Below, in pieces: positions 55,915 to 63,888 of a stretch of 64,000 nucleotides of DNA. Within the stretch, counting starts at the first letter, position 1. The number at the start of each line of letters is the position of its first letter. Under the pieces are notes generated by a model that made no database searches, had not been told where the DNA came from, and saw only the letters and a program-made list of their open reading frames with translations. This DNA comes from Bacteroides stercorirosoris. GTDB lineage: Bacteria; Bacteroidota; Bacteroidia; Bacteroidales; Bacteroidaceae. Location of the stretch: the NCBI RefSeq assembly GCF_900142015.1, contig NZ_FQZN01000014.1, forward strand, positions 90,056 through 154,055, given 5' to 3'. A program made the position numbers and the translations under genes.

Positions 55915-56430
55915 ATGTCAACAGCTTTAGTAATGCGCTCACAGCGCCACAAGAAAATCGGAGACGCAGCTTCCCCGATGGTTTTCACCCTGAAACGCAA
56001 GCCGAAAGACGCCAAAATCTTCAACCTTGCACGTATTGCACAAGACATCGAGGCACTGGGCGGAATGTCGGCCGAAGATGTGGAACACGTGGGAAAGGCC
56101 ATCGTCCGCCAGATGCGCCAGACCCTGACCGACGGTAACAGTGTACGCCTGGATGGTTTCGGGATTTTCCACACTACTTTTAAATGTCGTGCCACCGAAG
56201 TGGCAAAAGAGTGTACGGTAAAGAACATCGAACGTGTCAATATCCGCTTCAAGGTGGCCAACACCTTGCGACTGGCAAACGACAGCATCGCCACCACCAA
56301 GGGAGGACCGAACAACATCGTCTTCGAACTAGTGACGGAAGATGACAAGCCGTCCACCGGTGGCGGTTCTTCTTCCGGCGGCAGCGGAGAAGGTGGCGGC
56401 GGAGGTGTAGATGAGAATCCGCTGGGGTAG
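55915..56430 (+). CDS. HU-like DNA-binding protein with Gly-rich tail
   Basis: A 171-residue protein. Residues about 40-125 have an HU/IHF-type core (IAQDIEALGGMSAEDVEHVGKAIV, RQTLTDGNSVRLDGFGIFHTTF). The first about 30 residues are an extra arm (HKKIGDAASPMVFTLKRKPKD), and the C-terminus is a Gly/Ser tail (about 148-168). Classic HU is about 90 residues; this longer form is the one found in the Bacteroides amidase neighbourhood. It probably shapes or binds DNA of this module, and the 10-bp repeats in front of its promoter are a natural candidate site. Confidence 0.88.
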   Translation: MSTALVMRSQRHKKIGDAASPMVFTLKRKPKDAKIFNLARIAQDIEALGGMSAEDVEHVGKAIVRQMRQTLTDGNSVRLDGFGIFHTTFKCRATEVAKECTVKNIERVNIRFKVANTLRLANDSIATTKGGPNNIVFELVTEDDKPSTGGGSSSGGSGEGGGGGVDENPLG

Positions 56431-56453
56431 GCTGCGCGGTCATTGCGCAGCCT
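56429..56453 (+). terminator. GC-rich hairpin at the HU-like gene stop
   Basis: AGGCTGCGC (56429-56437) pairs with GCGCAGCCT (56445-56453) around a seven-base loop, beginning at the stop codon. No T run follows, so it may be an attenuator or a protective 3' hairpin. The GCGCAGCCT word also occurs in the palindromes at 13341 and 24748. Confidence 0.6.
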
Positions 56454-56499
56454 GTTAATAGCTAATCACTAAACATTCATCACTAATCTCTTAATCTTT

Positions 56500-56601
56500 A
56501 TGAAAAAAACGACTTGGGACAAGATTTTGAAAGTAATCATCGCGGTGGCTTCGGCCGTAATCGGCGCTTTTAGTGCCAATGCCATGAATCTGCATCCCTG
56601 A
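56500..56601 (+). CDS. Smalltalk-type small membrane protein
   Basis: A 33-residue peptide: MKKTTWDKILK, one hydrophobic helix (VIIAVASAVIGAFSA) and a short tail (NAMNLHP). It matches the small protein named smalltalk in Bacteroides annotations, normally found just before an amidase. Its TGA overlaps the ATG of the amidase gene (TGATG), so translation is coupled. A single-helix peptide tied to a cell-wall amidase resembles a holin-endolysin arrangement; that role is inference. Confidence 0.78.
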   Translation: MKKTTWDKILKVIIAVASAVIGAFSANAMNLHP

Positions 56602-57044
56602 TGAGAAGGATTGATTTAATTGTGGTCCATTGCAGCGCCACGCGCGAGGACCGCCCCTTTACCGAACAGGATTTGGAAACCGCTCACCGCCTTCGCGGTT
56701 TTGATGGCATAGGCTATCATTTCTACGTTCGCCGTAACGGTGATATCAAGTCTACCCGCTTGGTCGAGAGGGTCGGTGCCCACATGCGTGGACACAACGC
56801 AAATTCAATTGGAATTTGTTATGAGGGCGGTTTGGATTGCCACGGAGTGGCAAAGGATACCCGGACGGAATGGCAACGGCATTCGCTACGGGTACTGGTA
56901 CGGGCTTTGAAGATGGACTATCCGGAAGCAAGGGTTGTAGGGCATCGGGATTTGAGTCCGGATGTCAACGGGAATGGAGAGGTGGAGCCGATGGAATGGA
57001 CGAAGGAATGTCCGTGCTTTGAGGTGAAGGAAGAGAGGTGGTGA
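56601..57044 (+). CDS. N-acetylmuramoyl-L-alanine amidase, T7 lysozyme-like
   Basis: A 147-residue Amidase_2 enzyme that cuts between MurNAc and the stem peptide. Zinc ligands are His10 (LIVVHCSATRED), His in RVVGHRDLSPD (about residue 113) and Cys in TKECPCFEV (about residue 135); YHFYVRRNGDI contains the conserved Tyr. There is no signal peptide, so it needs another way to reach the wall, as phage endolysins do; the preceding small membrane protein is the obvious candidate. A second polysaccharide block starts 98 bases later. Confidence 0.92.
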   Translation: MRRIDLIVVHCSATREDRPFTEQDLETAHRLRGFDGIGYHFYVRRNGDIKSTRLVERVGAHMRGHNANSIGICYEGGLDCHGVAKDTRTEWQRHSLRVLVRALKMDYPEARVVGHRDLSPDVNGNGEVEPMEWTKECPCFEVKEERW

Positions 57045-57108
57045 CACCTCTCTTTCCATTTATGACATAAAAATAAGAATGATACTTCCCTTTTATGTTT
57101 TCTTTTTA

Positions 57109-57116
57109 TATCTTTG
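57109..57116 (+). promoter_or_regulatory. Flippase gene promoter -7 element
   Basis: TATCTTTG matches TAnnTTTG 26 bases before ATG 57142. It lies inside the longer open frame from 57079, so the upstream start is unlikely. Confidence 0.6.
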
Positions 57117-57141
57117 CCTACAAACTTCAGTCCACTTGATT

Positions 57142-58692
57142 ATGCCCAATGAATCCCGACTCAAAAAATCTCTGCTCAACGCCAAGGTCAATCTGTGTTT
57201 TTATCTTTTAGGGCTTATTCTCTCATTCTTTTCCAGAAAAGTCTTTTTGAATGTTTTGGGTGCTGATTTCTTAGGTTTAAGCAGCACTCTACTCAACCTC
57301 TTAGGCTTCTTAAACCTCGCCGAACTTGGCATTGGCAGCGCCATCGGCTACGTACTCTACAAGCCCTTATACGAACAAGACAAAGAGAAAATCTGTGAAA
57401 TCATATCCGTTTTCGGCTACATCTATCGTTGCATTGGGTTCATCATTTTAGGTAGCAGCATTCTATTAGCCTGCTTTCTTCCCTATATTTTCCCGGACAC
57501 TCCCTTCAATTCCAGCATCATTTACTTCGCTTTCTTTACATACATAAGTTCAGCCCTGATAAGCTATTTCGTAAACTATAAGCAAACTTTATTAGGAGCC
57601 GACCAGAAAAATTATGTAGTGACAGCTTATTATCAAAGTGCCGTATTACTGAAAACGTTGCTGCAGATGGGATTAGTGTACTACACTGGCAACTACTACT
57701 TATGGATCAGCCTGGAGTTGCTGTTGGGAATCACATACTCCATCATCCTAAACTGGAAAATCAATCAGGTATATCCCTGGCTAAAAACCGAAATAAAACA
57801 GGGAAAGACACTCTTCAAGAAGTACCCGGAAGTAATGAAGTACACCAAGCAACTGTTCATACATAAATTGAGCAGTTTTGTACAGTATCAGACAGCTCCC
57901 TTTTTGATATATACATTTACATCCCTTAAAATCGTTGCCTTTTACGGCAATTACACTCTCATCATTGACAAAATAGCCCAATTAGTCAATAACCTGTTGG
58001 GTAGCACCGGCGCTGGGGTCGGCAACTTAATAGCCGAAGGAGATCAAAAGAAAATCCAACATGTCTTCTGGGAGTTGTTGAGCATCCGCTTTTTGATAGC
58101 TGGCATCATCTCTTTTGCATTGTTCCAACTCACAACCCCTTTTATCGGCTTATGGTTGGGAGAGCAATACGTATTGCCGAACTATATACTGACACTAATC
58201 ATATTCAATGCCTTTATCGGCTATACACGTGGTGCCACAGACCAGTTTCTTTATGGCTACGGGCTGTTTAATGACGTATGGGCTGCCATCGCCGAAGTGT
58301 GCATAAATCTGATAGTAGCATTGATAGGTGGCTCCTTATGGGGGCTTTCGGGCGTGCTGCTCGGCGGGCTTAGCAGTATGCTCATTATTGTCGGAATCTG
58401 GAAGCCCTATTTTCTCTATAGTCGTGGTTTCAAGACTTCAGTTGCCCATTACTGGATAAATTATATTAAGTATTTATCAATACTTATTGTTGTAGGAATC
58501 CTATGTCATTATTTGCTATCAGCAAAATATTTCTCTCCAAAAGCCTCATTCATGCATTGGGCTTTATATGCCGGAATAATAACTATTACTTATTCCGGAC
58601 TATCATATAGCTTATTATACTTTGTTGCCCCCGGTATAAAAGCAGTTACCAAACGATTTTTAGAAAAGAAAAGTTTTTTTATCAACAAATAA
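57142..58692 (+). CDS. Wzx-type polysaccharide flippase
   Basis: A 516-residue polytopic membrane protein of the MATE/MOP superfamily, with about twelve to fourteen helices. Early segments SRKVFLNVLGADFLGLSSTL and LLGFLNLAELGIGSAIGYVLY are typical of Wzx. It would move lipid-linked repeat units across the inner membrane. Start ATG 57142 (MPNESRLKKSLL) follows the promoter. The first block has a Wzy-type protein but no flippase, so this one may serve both. Base composition is distinctly AT-rich. Confidence 0.87.
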   Translation: MPNESRLKKSLLNAKVNLCFYLLGLILSFFSRKVFLNVLGADFLGLSSTLLNLLGFLNLAELGIGSAIGYVLYKPLYEQDKEKICEIISVFGYIYRCIGFIILGSSILLACFLPYIFPDTPFNSSIIYFAFFTYISSALISYFVNYKQTLLGADQKNYVVTAYYQSAVLLKTLLQMGLVYYTGNYYLWISLELLLGITYSIILNWKINQVYPWLKTEIKQGKTLFKKYPEVMKYTKQLFIHKLSSFVQYQTAPFLIYTFTSLKIVAFYGNYTLIIDKIAQLVNNLLGSTGAGVGNLIAEGDQKKIQHVFWELLSIRFLIAGIISFALFQLTTPFIGLWLGEQYVLPNYILTLIIFNAFIGYTRGATDQFLYGYGLFNDVWAAIAEVCINLIVALIGGSLWGLSGVLLGGLSSMLIIVGIWKPYFLYSRGFKTSVAHYWINYIKYLSILIVVGILCHYLLSAKYFSPKASFMHWALYAGIITITYSGLSYSLLYFVAPGIKAVTKRFLEKKSFFINK

Positions 58693-58702
58693 TTACTACA
58701 AT

Positions 58703-59701
58703 ATGGAAAAAATTTCAGTAAGCATAATCGTTCCGGTTTACCAAGCGGAATCATACCTGCAAAAATCCGTTGAGACTATTACCCAACAGACTCTACAGAA
58801 TATTGAAATCTTGTTAGTAAACGATGGGTCAACCGACAATTCACCTGCCCTCTGTGACGAACTATCAAGAAGAGACAAAAGAATAAGAGTCATTCATCAA
58901 AAAAATTCAGGACAATCATCCGCCCGAAATACAGGTATTGAAGCTGCTCAAGGAGAATATATAGGATTTATGGATAATGATGATTTTCTATATCCTAAAA
59001 TGTGCGAAACGCTCTACAAAAATGCAAAAAATAATGATGCAGATATTTCAGCATGCTCATATATAACAAAAGATGAAAGCGGAAAAACATCGCATGACAA
59101 GCACAACGGAAAAATATACAAATATGATAATCGGCAAGGAGTTAAAGAGTTACTGACAAGGGAAATTCTAGACATCTATGTCTGGACCAAAATCTATCGT
59201 AAAGAGTTTTTAAACAAGGAGAATATCCGTTTTGAAGAGGGGCGTAGTGAAGAAGATTGGCTATTTAATCGTTTGGCCTATTTTGCAGCAAAAAAGAGTG
59301 TCATGGAAGATACTCCTGTTTATCTATATATAGAACGCCAAAATTCTACATGTCGTACATTCTATAAAAAGAATTTAAAAAAATACTTGGACGATGTTTG
59401 TTATAGAATGCAACTGATAGAGAATGAAGTGGCAAATAAATATCCCGATTTACAGTTTTGGGCAAAACGCCAAACAATAAAAACCTGTTTCAGAGTTTTA
59501 TTTGTCATTTCAAAACACTCAAGAAGAGAATGTGAGCCCTACTATTCATGGATAAAAAAGTATCTATACACCAATTCACAAATAGTGATAAAAGAAAGAT
59601 ATTATTGGGAAATGTCACTCGTAGGAGTTGTTTTGGCATCATATATGCCAACAGGAGTCTATTTCTATTTGAAAAAATGGAAAAACAGGAAAATCAATTA
59701 A
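58703..59701 (+). CDS. Family 2 glycosyltransferase
   Basis: A 332-residue GT-A enzyme. VSIIVPVYQAESYLQKSVET, LLVNDGSTDNSPALCDE and GFMDNDDFLYPK (metal motif DND) identify the fold. The basic C-terminal half contains a hydrophobic stretch near residue 305. It starts ten bases after the flippase stop. It faces the minus-strand transferases with only six bases to the pseudogene end. Confidence 0.88.
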   Translation: MEKISVSIIVPVYQAESYLQKSVETITQQTLQNIEILLVNDGSTDNSPALCDELSRRDKRIRVIHQKNSGQSSARNTGIEAAQGEYIGFMDNDDFLYPKMCETLYKNAKNNDADISACSYITKDESGKTSHDKHNGKIYKYDNRQGVKELLTREILDIYVWTKIYRKEFLNKENIRFEEGRSEEDWLFNRLAYFAAKKSVMEDTPVYLYIERQNSTCRTFYKKNLKKYLDDVCYRMQLIENEVANKYPDLQFWAKRQTIKTCFRVLFVISKHSRRECEPYYSWIKKYLYTNSQIVIKERYYWEMSLVGVVLASYMPTGVYFYLKKWKNRKIN

Positions 59702-59707
59702 AGACTG

Positions 59708-60647
59708 TTAGAGACCTCCGCAAAAATGTTGTCTGCTTCTCCAATAATGCAATAATCTAAAACAAAAATCATATATTGCAAACTGGGATTTTTGTAATAA
59801 ATAGCGTCCCAACTTATCCAGCTTATAATCTGACAAATAATACTGATTTAGAAAAGTCCTATTTTCTGTTATTAATTGCCTGATATGAGCAACACGCGCA
59901 TAACGAGACACATGATGACATGACAAATAGTCAGTTTCCAACGTCCTCTGAAAATATAGAAGTGAAAATTTTAATAGTATATCCATATCTTCAGGAAATA
60001 TATCCAATTGATGAGCTAATTCACTGACAAATGCATATTGCTTTTTAAAGAGAACATATTCCGATTGAAATAAGTTTATTTTAGCTGATAAACTATCGGG
60101 GCTTCTTCTATAAACATAATCAGTACATCAAAAAACAACGCATGTTCTCCAATTAATCCTAAATCGTAGATTTTAGTCTATGGAGAAAGCAGAAAAGTGA
60201 CATCTTTTCCCTTAAAGAATATCTTATAATCAACAAAAGGATAATTCCCGTCTGTTGGAAAACATTTTTCTTCTTTCACCTCTCCTTCTTCCTCATGATA
60301 TACATATCTCTGAACCACCAATCCTTTCCCTCAAAAGAATAAAGATGCTCTAAATAATTCGGAAGCACCTAATCATCAGAATCAACAAAAACTACATATC
60401 TTCCACAAGCCTCACGGAGCCCTCTGTTACGGACAGCACTCACTCCTGCATTTTTTTGATGGAAAACACGAATCCGCATATCTCTTTCAGCCCAATCATC
60501 ACAAATCTCGCTGGAACGATCCGGACTACTGTCATCTATCAGCAACAATTCAAAATCAGAAAAAGCCTGTTCTAATATGCTACTTATACACTGGGAAAGA
60601 TAATTCTCTACCTTATAAACGGGAACTATAATTGAAATTTCAGTCAT
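59708..60647 (-). pseudogene. Decayed family 2 glycosyltransferase
   Basis: Read leftwards from ATG 60647, MTEISIIVPVYKVENYLSQC and VFVDSDD are a normal GT2 N-terminus. A TAG at 60369-60371 then replaces the Trp expected after DSDD, with VLPNYLEHLYSF continuing in frame. A frameshift follows near 60320, leading to GLVVQRYVYHEEE. A second TAG lies at 60178-60180 (LLSP-stop-TKIYDLGLIGEH), and another frameshift near 60115 leads to YVYRRSPDSLSAKINLF. The C-terminal frame then stays open to 59708. The total length equals one intact GT2 gene. It starts two bases past the upstream gene stop. Confidence 0.85.
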
Positions 60648-60648
60648 A

Positions 60649-61689
60649 TCAATTAGTTTTATGACCAAACATTCGTCTGAAATTTATCTTATATAAAAAC
60701 CGCATCCATATATCAAAACAAACATTGCTGCAATACAGTAAAAGATATTTAGCTATTTTATCCGCTAAATAAGCGGGTAAGAACATTCTCTTAATTTCAT
60801 TCCTATTGTTCAATGTCAACTCACGCAAATACCTTATTCGTTTACTATATGAATATTGATTTTTATGACAATAAATAGCTAATATGACTTTGTGAAACAA
60901 GACTGTTATTGTTTTCCATGCATTCTGCATCTCTGCGTCTGCTATAGCATAGTAGTCTTGATACAATTTTAATCTTAACAGAAACTCCCTACATATTGAC
61001 AATTCACACTCATAGGAATTTATACGGGAAGATAACGTATCAGTCGAATAGGATACACGATAACAATAATTATAATTGCTTTTTATTAAAATATAATCTG
61101 CATAGCAACAATAATCCAGAACAAATAACATATCTTCAAAACATGAAACGTCTGGTATGAACGCTATCTTTTTAGATATTATTAATTCTCTATTGAAAAG
61201 TTTACCCCAAACATACATCATTCTTCCACATATAAATTCTGTAATCAAACGATAGAAATCAGCATGATACAATAGCATATCCTCAACTGAAACAGGCAAT
61301 ATCCTGGTTGGATAAACCCACTCAAAGCTCCCCAATATCAAACCCTTGCCCCTATTTCTCTCTAATAGGCATTTATAAAGTTCATTTAAGTAATCAGGTT
61401 TTATCCAATCATCTGAATCTACAAAAGTTACATACTCTCCAATAGCTTCACACAGTCCCTTATTACGTGCTACACTAACACCTGCATTCTCCTGATGGAA
61501 TACCCTTATCCGAGAATCTCTATGGGCATATTCATCACAAATACTCCCAGAATGATCCGAAGCTCCATCATCTACCAATAATACCTCAAAATCCGTAAAT
61601 GTTTGCAACAATATACTATCGATACATTGATGTATATATTTTTCAACATTATAAACTGGAACTATAATAGATATCACAGGCATATTCAT
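60649..61689 (-). CDS. Family 2 glycosyltransferase
   Basis: A 346-residue GT-A enzyme. VISIIVPVYNVEKYIHQCID, LLVDDGASDHSGSICDEY and TFVDSDDWIKPDYLNELY are intact, and its DSDDW shows what the neighbouring pseudogene lost. The C-terminal half is rich in Tyr, Cys and basic residues. Start MNMPVISI at 61689; a second ATG two codons later is possible. It lies eight bases downstream of the membrane transferase on the same strand, so the two are cotranscribed. Confidence 0.9.
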   Translation of the reverse strand: MNMPVISIIVPVYNVEKYIHQCIDSILLQTFTDFEVLLVDDGASDHSGSICDEYAHRDSRIRVFHQENAGVSVARNKGLCEAIGEYVTFVDSDDWIKPDYLNELYKCLLERNRGKGLILGSFEWVYPTRILPVSVEDMLLYHADFYRLITEFICGRMMYVWGKLFNRELIISKKIAFIPDVSCFEDMLFVLDYCCYADYILIKSNYNYCYRVSYSTDTLSSRINSYECELSICREFLLRLKLYQDYYAIADAEMQNAWKTITVLFHKVILAIYCHKNQYSYSKRIRYLRELTLNNRNEIKRMFLPAYLADKIAKYLLLYCSNVCFDIWMRFLYKINFRRMFGHKTN

Positions 61690-61697
61690 AAATTAAA

Positions 61698-62894
61698 TTA
61701 TTTCAACGTTAGTATGTCCTCTTTTTCTTCCACTCCATGCGTTGTATGAATAAACCTCTTATTCGCCTCTTTTAACCGGAATAAATTAAAAAACATCAGA
61801 AGAAATGAATAAGGAACAAAACATACTGCCTTAACCAAACGCCACTTCCAAAAACGACGAGGAATCGCAATAGCCAATGCTATCAGTAACAGTCCCAATA
61901 TTCCCCACCATTTATAAGCCAATGCAGGAAACCATATTGTAAGGCATACGGAAAATATAAAAATAAAACCCAACAATAAGACCCGTGAGAACGAAGCTTG
62001 CTGAAATAACTTATCACAAAAATCCCATTTTCGTTCACGGACAGCTGGAAGCAAATGATGAACAAACTCACCGAAGCTATAATATTGCGCAGACAGCCAA
62101 CGCCTTCTCTGTTGATAGAAATTCTTAGTCTTCTGTATTTTTTCATCCAACACATAGGTATCTGGCAAGTAATGAAAGAAAATACGATGATAAAGCAATT
62201 TCATTTCCAGAACTCTGTCGAAGCCTCCGACTGAAGTGTTACTCATCATCGCTTTATAGAATAAAGAATACTCAAAAGCCATACCGGAACCTATCAGAGC
62301 TGCCGACATTCCTAAATTGACATGCCCCAAACGGAATATTGAATTATTTATTTCCTCACTAATGGCATCCAAATAAGCCATATCCGTATTCAAATTCTTT
62401 GCTACACGATGAGTCTGCACAACTTGCACTTTCGGATCTGCAAACGCATTATTTACCTCAGAAAGATACGAAGAGTTAATAATATTGTCTGCATCGATAA
62501 TCAAAGCGACATCATATGAATTCTCCCCTAGATATTCAAGAGCAGTTTTCAGAGATTTAGTATTCGTGCTTTTTTCAAAATCCACTTGAAGTAACTTAAT
62601 AGGCAATGCACGCAATTTTTCATTCGTTGAAGACTGCATATGATCTGAAATTACAACCACATCATACTTATCACTTGGATAATTTTGCATCAGACAAGCT
62701 TGCACCGTATCCATAATAACCGCATCTTCCCTATATGCCGCTATTAATAAAGCAAATCGTTTATATTCTTTCGCCGGTACCGGTTTATCAGGTTTACGCT
62801 GGAGCGATGCCAAACTATAAACCAATAAATACAATACGTTTATTGCAAACAATACGTATAAAATCCAATCGAGTATAAGCAGTACCTGTTCCAA
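61698..62894 (-). CDS. Membrane-bound family 2 glycosyltransferase
   Basis: About 398 residues from a TTG at 62894 (reading EQVLLILDWILYVLF after the initiator). The open frame extends to 62924, but that end overlaps the -7 element, so an initiation codon after the transcript start is needed. The first helix covers about residues 5-25. ALIIDADNIINSSYL is the metal region, then TQ/THRVAKNLNTD, QQRRRWLSAQYYSFGEF (the processive QxxRW-like motif) and three C-terminal helices. The RRRW motif resembles processive polymerising transferases. It is a paralogue of the protein at 46214-47449. Confidence 0.8.
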   Translation of the reverse strand: MEQVLLILDWILYVLFAINVLYLLVYSLASLQRKPDKPVPAKEYKRFALLIAAYREDAVIMDTVQACLMQNYPSDKYDVVVISDHMQSSTNEKLRALPIKLLQVDFEKSTNTKSLKTALEYLGENSYDVALIIDADNIINSSYLSEVNNAFADPKVQVVQTHRVAKNLNTDMAYLDAISEEINNSIFRLGHVNLGMSAALIGSGMAFEYSLFYKAMMSNTSVGGFDRVLEMKLLYHRIFFHYLPDTYVLDEKIQKTKNFYQQRRRWLSAQYYSFGEFVHHLLPAVRERKWDFCDKLFQQASFSRVLLLGFIFIFSVCLTIWFPALAYKWWGILGLLLIALAIAIPRRFWKWRLVKAVCFVPYSFLLMFFNLFRLKEANKRFIHTTHGVEEKEDILTLK

Positions 62895-62921
62895 AATTAA
62901 AATTTTATGTAGATAATGCCA

Positions 62922-62929
62922 CAAATATA
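62922..62929 (-). promoter_or_regulatory. -7 element for the minus-strand transferase operon
   Basis: The minus strand reads TATATTTG, matching TAnnTTTG, about 28 bases before the proposed TTG start at 62894. Confidence 0.5.
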
Positions 62930-62960
62930 CAAAGAATGACTGAAATAATCACTATTTCTT

Positions 62961-62997
62961 AAAAAAAGAAAATGTCCCATTTTTCGTAATGGAACAT
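62961..62997 (-). terminator. Terminator after the HEPN-MNT fusion gene
   Basis: On the minus strand ATGTTCCAT (62997-62989) pairs with ATGGGACAT (62980-62972), with one G-U pair and an eight-base loop, followed by TTTTCTTTTTTT. Confidence 0.7.
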
Positions 62998-63045
62998 AAA
63001 AATGTGCAGGCTCTCATGCGACATACATATCGTCTGATTTCATTT

Positions 63046-63780
63046 TCATAGCACTGAATAAATGCAAACTCCAATTCTATCAATATGCTCTTTCAATGCC
63101 AAATTTTTGATATGTCCATAAACCACTATATCTACAAAATAAGGCAGAACTGCTTCATCGAAAGCAACAAGTAATGCCGACAGCCCATCTTTTGAAATGG
63201 TTCCTTTTACAGCAATGTCAATATCTGATCCCCGACTATAATTACCCTTGGCGCGAGAACCGAACAAAACAGCTTCTTGCACCTCTGAAAAACGAGAAAG
63301 AACATCAATGATTCGCTTCCCGTTTATTTCACTCAATCCGTATTGTTGCCACAGGATCTTACTCATCGGCTTTTTCTTTAAAAGAAATATAAAAGTCTTG
63401 AAGCAGAAAAAATAGCGTTCAAAGATATCACTCAGCACCCGAATAATGATTTCATCATCATAAATATGGGTAGTCAGATTACGGTCGGCCAATGCCTGCA
63501 ACCAATCTTCGCCATTCATGATATATCCACTCTGAAAGCCTTGACGAATCGTTTCACGAGGAGAACGCACTTCAAAACCCTCTAATGTGAGATAATCCTT
63601 CAATGTTTTCCATGCCAGCTCAAATGTGTACTCATAAGTCTGAACAAGCCCGGATTGCAACAAATCATCATCGGGGGTAGCTTTCACAACTTCTATAGCA
63701 CGAGATAAACGTTTGAATACCTTCTCGTAATTCTGAAAACGTTGTTTCCAACGTATATCTTGACTGCTTATTTCTTCCAT
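63046..63780 (-). CDS. Single-chain HEPN-MNT fusion (HI0074-like plus nucleotidyltransferase)
   Basis: A 244-residue protein joining two domains that are usually separate genes. Residues about 8-130 match the HI0074-type nucleotidyltransferase substrate-binding helical family (TYEYTFELAWKTLKDYL, RETIRQGFQSGYI) and contain RNLTTHIY, an RX4HXY HEPN motif (about 104-111). Residues about 140-244 are an MNT-type nucleotidyltransferase with FGSRAKGNYSRGSDIDIAVKG (GS..R...D-D pattern). Toxin and modifying antitoxin would be tethered one to one. It lies between polysaccharide genes and a transposase end. Confidence 0.85.
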   Translation of the reverse strand: MEEISSQDIRWKQRFQNYEKVFKRLSRAIEVVKATPDDDLLQSGLVQTYEYTFELAWKTLKDYLTLEGFEVRSPRETIRQGFQSGYIMNGEDWLQALADRNLTTHIYDDEIIIRVLSDIFERYFFCFKTFIFLLKKKPMSKILWQQYGLSEINGKRIIDVLSRFSEVQEAVLFGSRAKGNYSRGSDIDIAVKGTISKDGLSALLVAFDEAVLPYFVDIVVYGHIKNLALKEHIDRIGVCIYSVL

Positions 63781-63855
63781 ACTTTTGTATCTTTGCTTTA
63801 AAGGGGTCAGTCCGAAAACCCTGTGGATATGTTATGTTAATACGCGCAAGTGAAC

Positions 63856-63863
63856 TATCTTTG
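63856..63863 (+). promoter_or_regulatory. Transposase promoter -7 element
   Basis: TATCTTTG matches TAnnTTTG 26 bases before ATG 63889. Confidence 0.5.
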
Positions 63864-63888
63864 CGTTCAAATTAAAATTATCTGCCCA

